Source of the DNA: Acinetobacter brisouii CIP 110357
GTDB taxonomy: Bacteria; Pseudomonadota; Gammaproteobacteria; Pseudomonadales; Moraxellaceae
Assembly: GCF_000488275.1 (NCBI RefSeq)
Contig: NZ_KI530762.1
Span: 887,536 to 951,535 of the forward strand
Reading direction: 5' to 3'
Length of the DNA stretch: 64,000 nucleotides
Made by a program: the position numbers and the translations under genes
Notes under the pieces: generated by a model
Told to the model about the DNA's origin: nothing
Databases searched by the model: none
Seen by the model: only the letters and a program-made list of their open reading frames with translations
Part shown: positions 57,225-64,000 of the stretch, in pieces
Layout of the letters: the number at the start of each line of letters is the position of its first letter
Numbering within the stretch: position 1 is the stretch's first letter

Positions 57225-57956
57225 TTATTTACCAAACTTTTTCGGTAAAAGAAAAACCACATAGCCTAAGAAATTAGGATTTGACTCTAAACCCGAAGGT
57301 GGCTGCCATGTACCATGTTCCACCAGCCCGAGCTTAAAAGGAATAGATAGAATTTTTAGACGTTGAATATATTGAGCATAATTTTCAATGGTATGTCGAC
57401 CCTGATAGCTTTGAAGCACGATTTCATCGACACTTTGCTGTAGCTTAGTTAAGGTTAGTGGATCTTGATGATTGGTCCAGTCCAATAAGCCTGTGATACT
57501 TAACCGATAGGATTTGGGTAATTGCTGACGAAGTTGAACCAGAAAGTTTGCGTATTGTCCGAGGTTACGTGTACCACTGTCGAAATCAATTTGTAGACCA
57601 ATTATCTGATTTCCTGCATTTTTCCATTGTTGTAAACGCTGAATAACCTGTTGGGTCGTATCTGTTTGCCAATTTAAGCTAGTTGTACGAAATACGAGCC
57701 AGACTTTTTGCTGATGGGGGAAAGAGCGTAAGCCAATGCCTTGCGGAATGAGTTGGCTATGTTGCTCAGATCGGAGGAATTTAACTTCACCCTGTAAAAT
57801 ATACAGTTCAGTTGCATTGGATAAATAGGTGCGAGTTTGAATATTGCCCCACAACCAAAATTGTCGATAATGCTGTGCTTCTACATGACCGTTCGCCAGT
57901 GAACAACTGGCGAAACTGAGTAAAATCATCCAAGCAGTTTTAAAAAAGCCTTGCAC
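57225..57956 (-). CDS. DUF3142 domain protein, exported
   Basis: 243 residues. A signal sequence with a possible lipobox (LSFASC, Cys near residue 18) suggests an envelope lipoprotein. The rest matches the DUF3142 type: a barrel-like domain with IGLQIDFDSGT (about residue 118), LSITGLLDW and DEIVLQSYQGR, reminiscent of a glycoside-hydrolase barrel with acidic residues at strand ends. No activity is established. It starts six bases after the large neighbour at 57963, so the two are translated together. Confidence 0.85.
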   Translation of the reverse strand: MQGFFKTAWMILLSFASCSLANGHVEAQHYRQFWLWGNIQTRTYLSNATELYILQGEVKFLRSEQHSQLIPQGIGLRSFPHQQKVWLVFRTTSLNWQTDTTQQVIQRLQQWKNAGNQIIGLQIDFDSGTRNLGQYANFLVQLRQQLPKSYRLSITGLLDWTNHQDPLTLTKLQQSVDEIVLQSYQGRHTIENYAQYIQRLKILSIPFKLGLVEHGTWQPPSGLESNPNFLGYVVFLLPKKFGK

Positions 57957-57962
57957 TGTGCA

Positions 57963-60086
57963 TCACCAATAATATTTTAAAGACTTTGCCCAAGTACTAT
58001 TCGGATACTCAGTTTTGAGCTTTTGAAACCACTGTTTACGAGTCTCTTTATTGACTGCTTTGTCGCCACATTCATTGGTGCCAGTTGGTGCATAACATTG
58101 AATGGCACGATACAGTGCATAGGCTTGTAGTTCGCTCGGCTGAGGTTCTTTAATAATGTTCTGGTAAGTTGCACCGCGGTAAAAAATTTTACCTTTTAGT
58201 GGTTTTTTAACCTGACCCAGAATATCAGGATGATTTTCAGTTGTGAACGTATCTAGAAAATGACCTGTTTCACGAATTGCTTCGCCTAAACAAACACTCG
58301 CTAATCGGTCATTTGGGTTTTTGGATAGCTGTGTAACTGTATTCAGTAAAGAATTACACTGAATTTGAGTACTAATCTTTTTACCTTGCCACACAAAAAC
58401 CGAAAGTGGCGGCTGAGCTTTATAGGCTTCATTGGTGCTAGAACTGCTTTGATATGCCGCTGCATTTTTAGGTACATATTTGAAATTTTGAATAAAGGTG
58501 TTGTAGTCCTGCTGCACAATCGCTTCTTCAAGGAGGGTATTGAGTGCAATATTACGCTCATCAGGATTGGTCTCTTTCGATGCAAGCATTTGCTCTAAAC
58601 TAGCTTGATCAGCAATCTTTTCAATAAAGATCTTGCGTAAATTTCTCTGCTTAATTTTACTATCCTTTGCTAAAAAACCTGCATAGTTTTTATTTTTCTG
58701 CAAGTTAATCGCTAAAGCCACTTCTAGAGTTGCATATTGATAACTGTTGCTAGTGCGCTCTAGCATGGTGTTCCAATATGTGTAAGCGACTTTAGGTGTT
58801 TGACTTTCTAAAATACGCCCTTTTAAAACAACCTGACTGAGCTGGAAGTAATTGTTGATCTTGCTTGGATCATTTTTAGGTAAATAGTTCAGTGCCTGAG
58901 CAGGTTGTTTTTGAATAAAAAATAAATGTAATGCTTGTAAATACTGGAACAGTTCAGGCTGCTGCTTAAAATAACTTTGTTGCTGCTGTAATTGCGCCCA
59001 TGAAATTGGATGCTGATTTTCTCCAGTTGGCTCACGCATTTGCATGAGATCATAAATCGTTAAAAAGAAAGGATCTTTTAAGTTGTTTGGATTGAGTTTT
59101 TCATTTGAAAAAACTTGGTTGTCTAATTCATTCGGTAAAATCAAAATATCAAGATTGTAATTTGGATCTTTAGGGTGGTGCAGTTGCCAAGCCAGTTCTT
59201 GTATAAGCTTGTCATTTTGTCCTGAGAACCAATAGCCACGACGTAGTAAACCCTGCGCGCTGGCACGATATAAGCCATGAGGGTAAGCTTTTAAGTAGTC
59301 GTTTACGCGTTTAGTAATCGCTTTGCTGAATACAGGATTGATTTTATTGATGTCAAAGTCACCATAAGTATCCGTTCCGCTTTGATAAGCCTGATTAATC
59401 GCGACACGAATCAGCATATATTGTGATGTTTCTTTAATCCAGGGTTCATCAATTTGACTAAGCACAGTGTAGATTTTTCCTGCGGTCTTATAGTCACTAT
59501 TGTAAAAGGCAATTGAAGCATTGAGATAAGAAGCAAACTGTTGTGCTAGTTGTGACCATTTGGGATCCATCACAACGAATGCTAAGACAGCTTCAGGATT
59601 GGCTTGAATAGCTTGACGGGCTGCGGTTAGTTGTTGTTTTTCTGTGGCTGAAAGTTGTTTAGATGTTTGAACTTGTTGAATAAATTGTGTTTCACCTAAA
59701 GCCATTGAATGTTGTTTTTCATCATAAATGGTTTTGTCTTGCTTTGGTGTTGTTTGTCTCTGATTAGAAATTTTGCTACTGATCTGTTCTGTAAAAGTTT
59801 CAACATCGAAAGGCACCGTACCATATTCACTATCCCATATCTTTTCTTTATTGAGAATCGGCTTTATTTGTGCAAACCCCATATCACTCAACATTAAATA
59901 CATATTGGTTTTATTGTCGTTGGCAGGGTCTAAAATAGGTAGATTCCTACATGAATCATAAGAATTTGAATTGATTTGAATACTTGGAGAAAAACAACCT
60001 TCATCGAAACTGGCATATGCTGAAATGCTAAAAGTTGCTGTTAAACTCAATAAAGTCAGTGGGAAAAAATGTTTAGACAAACCCAT
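57963..60086 (-). CDS. Uncharacterised large exported protein, partner of DUF3142
   Basis: 707 residues. A signal peptide (AYA-SF, about residue 25) is followed by a long, mainly helical periplasmic protein that looks TPR- or solenoid-like (repeated Leu/Ala/Tyr-rich helices, for example SIAFYNSDYKTAGKIYTVLSQ). Several Cys in the N- and C-terminal parts may form disulphides. I do not recognise the family. The tight spacing to the DUF3142 gene points to a shared envelope function, perhaps in polysaccharide or peptidoglycan handling; this is inference. Confidence 0.8.
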   Translation of the reverse strand: MGLSKHFFPLTLLSLTATFSISAYASFDEGCFSPSIQINSNSYDSCRNLPILDPANDNKTNMYLMLSDMGFAQIKPILNKEKIWDSEYGTVPFDVETFTEQISSKISNQRQTTPKQDKTIYDEKQHSMALGETQFIQQVQTSKQLSATEKQQLTAARQAIQANPEAVLAFVVMDPKWSQLAQQFASYLNASIAFYNSDYKTAGKIYTVLSQIDEPWIKETSQYMLIRVAINQAYQSGTDTYGDFDINKINPVFSKAITKRVNDYLKAYPHGLYRASAQGLLRRGYWFSGQNDKLIQELAWQLHHPKDPNYNLDILILPNELDNQVFSNEKLNPNNLKDPFFLTIYDLMQMREPTGENQHPISWAQLQQQQSYFKQQPELFQYLQALHLFFIQKQPAQALNYLPKNDPSKINNYFQLSQVVLKGRILESQTPKVAYTYWNTMLERTSNSYQYATLEVALAINLQKNKNYAGFLAKDSKIKQRNLRKIFIEKIADQASLEQMLASKETNPDERNIALNTLLEEAIVQQDYNTFIQNFKYVPKNAAAYQSSSSTNEAYKAQPPLSVFVWQGKKISTQIQCNSLLNTVTQLSKNPNDRLASVCLGEAIRETGHFLDTFTTENHPDILGQVKKPLKGKIFYRGATYQNIIKEPQPSELQAYALYRAIQCYAPTGTNECGDKAVNKETRKQWFQKLKTEYPNSTWAKSLKYYW

Positions 60087-60174
60087 ATTATAATCCGTAT
60101 TTCATTCATTATTAGAATGCTGGGTATTGTATAAGAAACTTCTGGGAAAGCAATTTATTGAGATCGATAAAAGA

Positions 60175-60196
60175 TAGAGTGGAAAAAACCACTCTA
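60175..60196 (-). terminator. Hairpin after cyoE
   Basis: TAGAGTGG / CCACTCTA stem with an all-A loop; on the minus strand only a weak T-rich tail follows. It probably ends the cyo operon. Confidence 0.6.
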
Positions 60197-60203
60197 ACTG
60201 ATA

Positions 60204-61082
60204 TCAAAATATTGGCAAATGTGGGGCAGGAGATTGATAGCTAAAACTAAAGCTAATGCTGAGTGCAGTAATTAAGATTACTGAATACAGGAAATAACGT
60301 TTTGCCCAAACTTGATCATTTTCGGCTTTGAATCCAATAATCGATAAATATAACCAGTAAGCACATAAGGCATTAAAGGTAATTAGAAAAAAGACATTGG
60401 TATAGCCAAAACAATATAAGCCATTCAGTACCGCTGCAAATAAAACCACATAAATCAAAGATTCAACTTTGGTTCGAAAAATTGAGCGGGCAACAGGCAA
60501 AATTGGAATTCCTGCGCGTTTATAGTCATCAAAGCGATAAATTGCAATTCCCCAAGAATGAGGCATTTGCCAAATTGCATACGCTAAGAATACCAGTAAA
60601 GCAGCAACATCAAACTCATGTGCAACGGCTGTATAGCCAATCACGGGAGGACAGGCACCCGAAATACTACCAATCACAGTTTGGTGAATGGAAGTTCGTT
60701 TTGACCATAAACTGTATAAACACACATAAACAATAAAGCCAAGAACTGCAAAGCCCGTTGCATACGCATTGACAAAAAACCATAAAAGGCTCAAACCTGA
60801 AATACCTAAAATTGTTGCAAAAATTAGGGCAGCTTGTGGTTCGATAGTTTTTTTCACGAGAGCACGGTTTTGTGTGCGCTCCATTTTGTCATCGATGTCT
60901 TGGTCAATGAAGTTATTGACAACACAACCTGAGGCAACAACTAGCGTCGTACCTAAAAGCGTGAGGAGAAGTAATAGGATATCTACAGAGCCTTGGGCGG
61001 CTAAGAAGAAGCCGCCCAAGGTAGTAACGAAGTTACCGAAGAGTATCCCTGGCTTGGTCAGGAATATATATTTTTTCAGCAT
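60204..61082 (-). CDS. cyoE: Protohaem IX farnesyltransferase (haem O synthase)
   Basis: 292 residues with about nine membrane helices. It attaches a farnesyl group to haem B to make haem O for the bo oxidase. The UbiA-type acidic motif NNFIDQDIDDKMERT (about residues 55-70) and YKRAGIPILP (about 190) are visible. It is the last gene of the cyo operon, 10 bases after cyoD. Confidence 0.96.
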   Translation of the reverse strand: MLKKYIFLTKPGILFGNFVTTLGGFFLAAQGSVDILLLLLTLLGTTLVVASGCVVNNFIDQDIDDKMERTQNRALVKKTIEPQAALIFATILGISGLSLLWFFVNAYATGFAVLGFIVYVCLYSLWSKRTSIHQTVIGSISGACPPVIGYTAVAHEFDVAALLVFLAYAIWQMPHSWGIAIYRFDDYKRAGIPILPVARSIFRTKVESLIYVVLFAAVLNGLYCFGYTNVFFLITFNALCAYWLYLSIIGFKAENDQVWAKRYFLYSVILITALSISFSFSYQSPAPHLPIF

Positions 61083-61092
61083 GACAACCAGT

Positions 61093-61419
61093 TTAGATCA
61101 TCATGTTGAAATGTAGATAGTTCATTACCCAAACAGAACCGATCAACAAGATTGCGATGGTTAGAATGGTATAAATAAAAGCAATCACGTTCCAGCGTTG
61201 TTCTTCAGATGAGTTCATGTGTAAGAAGAAAATCAACTGCACAAGAACCTGAACAATCGCAGTAATGCCAACAACTGCAAGCAACAAGCCACGACCAAAG
61301 CCACCAGTCATCACCATCCCGAACGGGATGATGGTGAGAATGATAGACAAAATAAAGCCAATGGTATATTGCTTCATGTTGCCATGAGACGCATCGGATG
61401 AATGATGATCATGACTCAT
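61093..61419 (-). CDS. cyoD: Cytochrome bo quinol oxidase subunit IV
   Basis: 108 residues; a His-rich N-terminus ([12 protein letters not shown]) and three membrane helices. It stabilises the CuB site of the oxidase. The start overlaps the cyoC stop (ATGA). Confidence 0.95.
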   Translation of the reverse strand: MSHDHHSSDASHGNMKQYTIGFILSIILTIIPFGMVMTGGFGRGLLLAVVGITAIVQVLVQLIFFLHMNSSEEQRWNVIAFIYTILTIAILLIGSVWVMNYLHFNMMI

Positions 61420-62039
61420 GAGATAACTCCCATCAAGTAAACAACACTAAATACACAGATCCAGACGATGTCAAGGAAGTGCCAGAACAAGCTTAGGCAA
61501 GCAAGGCGACGTGTATTCGGTAAAGTTAAACCATTCTTTTTGATTTGGAACATCAAAACGATCATCCAAACCAGACCAGAAGTCACGTGGATACCATGTG
61601 TACCAACCAAAGTAAAGAATGCAGATAAGAATGCACTGTGACTTGGACCGTGACCTTCAACTACAAGGTGATGGAATTCATTGATTTCCATACCGATGAA
61701 GGTTGCACCAAATAACCATGTGATAATTAACCAGGTAATTACCCCATTCGCGTTATTTTTGTAACGTGCAAGTACAGCAAAACCAAAAGTTACTGAAGAA
61801 ATCAAAAGCGCAAATGTTTCAATTAAAACGTAACCTAGTGATTCACTGAATAACTCTTTTGGACTTGGTGTGCCAGCAGGAACATGAGTATGTAAAACTA
61901 CATAGGCAATGAAGAGTGTCCCGAACAGGATCAAGTCACTCATCAAATAAGTCCAGAAACCAAAGGTAGTCAGATCAGTGTCATCGTGGTGATGATGATC
62001 GTCATGCCCGTGGCTATCGTGATGAAGTACGTCAGCCAT
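61416..62039 (-). CDS. cyoC: Cytochrome bo quinol oxidase subunit III
   Basis: 207 residues; a His-rich tail at the N-terminus, then five membrane helices with [18 protein letters not shown] (about residue 26) and the late [11 protein letters not shown], both standard for subunit III. Four bases separate it from cyoB. Confidence 0.96.
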   Translation of the reverse strand: MADVLHHDSHGHDDHHHHDDTDLTTFGFWTYLMSDLILFGTLFIAYVVLHTHVPAGTPSPKELFSESLGYVLIETFALLISSVTFGFAVLARYKNNANGVITWLIITWLFGATFIGMEINEFHHLVVEGHGPSHSAFLSAFFTLVGTHGIHVTSGLVWMIVLMFQIKKNGLTLPNTRRLACLSLFWHFLDIVWICVFSVVYLMGVIS

Positions 62040-62043
62040 TGTC

Positions 62044-64000
62044 TTAGTCCTTCTTCAAGTGTTTTTCAAGGATTGCAAAGCGTTCGTTTTCAATACGTTC
62101 AACTTCAGCTGCTGGTACGTAGTAGTCTACTTTTTCAGTATTCGAGCTTCTGATGAATGTAATGATAATTGAAACAAACGAAACAATAACCAACCACCAG
62201 ATATGCCAGATTAAGGCAAATGACATGACTGTGAGCAGGATTGCTAAAGCAAAACCAGCAACACGGTCTGTTGGCATATGAATGTCTTCATATTTCGTTG
62301 GCTTAACGTACGCAACACCATTTTCTTTATCTAACCAGAAACGGTCAATGTGCTCACCTTGTGGCAAGTAAGCAAAGTTGTAGAACGGAGCAGGTGAAGA
62401 AGTTGCCCATTCAAATGTACGGCCATCCCATACGTCGCCTGTATAATCGACAGTTTTATTGCGTTGTAGGAAACCAACAACAACTTGCATAACGAAACAG
62501 AAAATACCAATCGCAACCAAGATTGCACCGATCATAGCGACCGATAGGTAAGGTGTCCATTCTGGGTTGTCATATGTATTCAAACGACGAGTCATGCCCA
62601 TGAAACCAAGAACATAAAGCGGCATGAATGCGAAATAGAAACCGATGAACCAGAACCAGAAAGATGCTTTACCCCATGCTTCATTTAACTGCCAGCCAAA
62701 CATTTTTGGCCACCAGAAAGTAATACCAGCAAACATCGCAAATACAACACCACCAATAATAACGTTATGGAAGTGGGCGATCAGGAATAAAGAGTTGTGT
62801 ACAAGGAAGTCCGCAGGTGGAACCGCCATAAGTACACCAGTCAAACCACCAATACCAAAAGTCACAAGGAAACCTAGTGTCCAAAGCATTGGAGATGTGT
62901 ATGTAATACGACCCTTATACATGGTGAATAACCAAGAGAAGATTTTCACACCAGTTGGGATCGCAATAATCATGGTCATAATACCAAAGAACGCGTTAAC
63001 GTTCGCTCCCGCACCCATGGTGAAGAAGTGGTGTAACCAAACGATAAGAGAAAGAACGGCAATTGCACCAGTTGCGTATACCATAGTTTTGTAACCAAAT
63101 AGTGCTTTACGAGAAAACACTGGTACAACTTCTGAGTACACACCAAATGCAGGCAATACCAAAATATAAACTTCTGGGTGACCCCAAGTCCAAATCAAGT
63201 TCACGTAAAGCATTGGGCTACCGCCAAGCTCATTGGTGAAGAAGTGGAAATCGAAGTAACGGTCAAGTGTCAACATTGCAACAGTTGCAGTTAACACAGG
63301 GAAGGTTGCAACAATTAGAACGCAAGTGAACAATGCAGTCCAGGTGAAAATTGGCATATCCATCAATTTCATGCCAGGTGCACGCATTTTAATGATGGTA
63401 ACAAAGAAGTTAACACCTGTTAAAAGCGTACCTAGACCAGAAAGCTGTAATGCCCAAATCCAGTAGTCAACACCAACACCTGGTGAGTATTGAATGCCTG
63501 AAAGAGGAGGGTATGCTAACCAACCTGTTGCAGCGAATTCACCAAGAACCAGTGAAGCCATAACTAGACCAGCAGCACCAGCAAATGCCCAGAAACTGAA
63601 CTGGTTAAGTAAAGGGAATGCAACGTCACGCGCACCAATTTGTAGAGGCACAACGATATTGAACAAACCAACAACAAGACCCATTGCAACGAAGAAGATC
63701 ATAATCACGCCGTGGGCAGTGAAGATCTGGTCATAGTGGTCGGGATGCAAATAACCTTCGCCACCACCACTTGCAAGGAACAGTTGAAGACGCATCATGA
63801 ATGCATCTGCGAAACCACGTACTAACATGACCACAGATACCAAGATATACATGATACCGATTTTCTTATGGTCTACAGACATCGCCCATTCTTTCCAGAG
63901 GTAGCCCCACTTTTTAAAGTAAGTGATACCTGCTAGAAGTGCGATTGCACCAAGTGCCATAATGATCGAAGTCACAATAACAATTGGTTCTTTCGGGATG
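62044..64000 (-). CDS. cyoB: Cytochrome bo quinol oxidase subunit I (5' end cut by window)
   Basis: The frame stays open to the window edge ([11 protein letters not shown] before the visible GTG at 63975), so the gene starts outside; about 652 residues are visible of an expected 663 or so. Catalytic haem and copper ligands are present: AHGVIMIFF (haem), [12 protein letters not shown] (CuB His-Tyr), LHHFFTMG (CuB) and [12 protein letters not shown] (haem o3 and b). It is the proton-pumping core of the low-affinity quinol oxidase. cyoA should lie just beyond the edge. Confidence 0.97.
   Translation of the reverse strand, partial: IPKEPIVIVTSIIMALGAIALLAGITYFKKWGYLWKEWAMSVDHKKIGIMYILVSVVMLVRGFADAFMMRLQLFLASGGGEGYLHPDHYDQIFTAHGVIMIFFVAMGLVVGLFNIVVPLQIGARDVAFPLLNQFSFWAFAGAAGLVMASLVLGEFAATGWLAYPPLSGIQYSPGVGVDYWIWALQLSGLGTLLTGVNFFVTIIKMRAPGMKLMDMPIFTWTALFTCVLIVATFPVLTATVAMLTLDRYFDFHFFTNELGGSPMLYVNLIWTWGHPEVYILVLPAFGVYSEVVPVFSRKALFGYKTMVYATGAIAVLSLIVWLHHFFTMGAGANVNAFFGIMTMIIAIPTGVKIFSWLFTMYKGRITYTSPMLWTLGFLVTFGIGGLTGVLMAVPPADFLVHNSLFLIAHFHNVIIGGVVFAMFAGITFWWPKMFGWQLNEAWGKASFWFWFIGFYFAFMPLYVLGFMGMTRRLNTYDNPEWTPYLSVAMIGAILVAIGIFCFVMQVVVGFLQRNKTVDYTGDVWDGRTFEWATSSPAPFYNFAYLPQGEHIDRFWLDKENGVAYVKPTKYEDIHMPTDRVAGFALAILLTVMSFALIWHIWWLVIVSFVSIIITFIRSSNTEKVDYYVPAAEVERIENERFAILEKHLKKD

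Noticed and set aside
1..64000. tRNA, rRNA or CRISPR loci
   Set aside because: No T-arm/anticodon-arm pattern, rRNA sequence or regularly spaced repeat was found by eye in the gaps.

Overview
The window is chromosomal DNA from a gammaproteobacterium, almost certainly an Acinetobacter species. The evidence is the low G+C content, the MnmG, RecR, YcgL and NfuA sequences that closely match my recollection of Acinetobacter orthologues, the intact pgaABCD, cyo and cyd operons, and the gene order rpsF-rpsR-rplI-dnaB-alr. It is mostly a core-genome segment with short accessory or decayed patches. I saw no rRNA, tRNA, CRISPR array, prophage or intact insertion sequence.

Layout. 1-5607: pgaABCD, the poly-beta-1,6-N-acetylglucosamine biofilm polysaccharide operon (pgaA lacks its 5' end), with overlapping start and stop codons. 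5608-8845: a looser region with two unrecognised genes and two decayed fragments of one gene family. 9109-27787: housekeeping genes, mostly as single units: yaeQ, metH, a Pit phosphate transporter, a rhomboid protease, nfuA, carbonic anhydrase, argD, grxD, trmB, a beta-class GST and a HIT protein. 28119-30260: metZ-ybaB-recR. 30516-35687: a tight run of rnd, ycgL, a membrane protein, a MoxR-type ATPase, a VWA protein and a stand-alone trpB. 35754-39484: two paralogous CBS proteins, small proteins and ftsY. 39884-43875: a nitroreductase facing the cytochrome bd operon cydP-cydA-cydB-cydX-ybgE, which has a perfect FNR-type palindrome upstream. 45095-46975: mnmG. 48169-53086: a WYL regulator divergent from a four-gene cluster of circularly permuted ATP-grasp, alpha-E, transglutaminase-like and Anbu proteasome-like proteins, preceded by a perfectly spaced sigma-54 promoter match. 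53285-57089: alr, dnaB, rplI, rpsR and rpsF on the minus strand. 57225-60086: a DUF3142 protein and a large unrecognised exported protein. 60204-64000: cyoE, cyoD, cyoC and a 5'-truncated cyoB of the bo-type quinol oxidase.

How the genes work together. Both quinol oxidases, the low-affinity bo type and the high-affinity bd type, lie in the window and probably divide aerobic from microaerobic respiration. The Anbu cluster looks like a peptide synthesis and degradation module whose promoter suggests nitrogen or other RpoN-dependent control. MetH and MetZ cover two steps of methionine synthesis.

Most interesting non-gene signals: (1) the sigma-54 promoter of the Anbu cluster; (2) three short elements (78-121 bp) sharing terminal inverted repeats, which look like an uncharacterised MITE family; (3) two fragments ending in IQFNCWN(L/V)AYR(T/A)E, whose differences are mostly synonymous and which therefore come from a once-translated gene family; (4) the FNR-type box before cydP; (5) three tandem perfect hairpins before rpsF; (6) a 55-bp almost perfect palindrome between the nitroreductase gene and ybgE.
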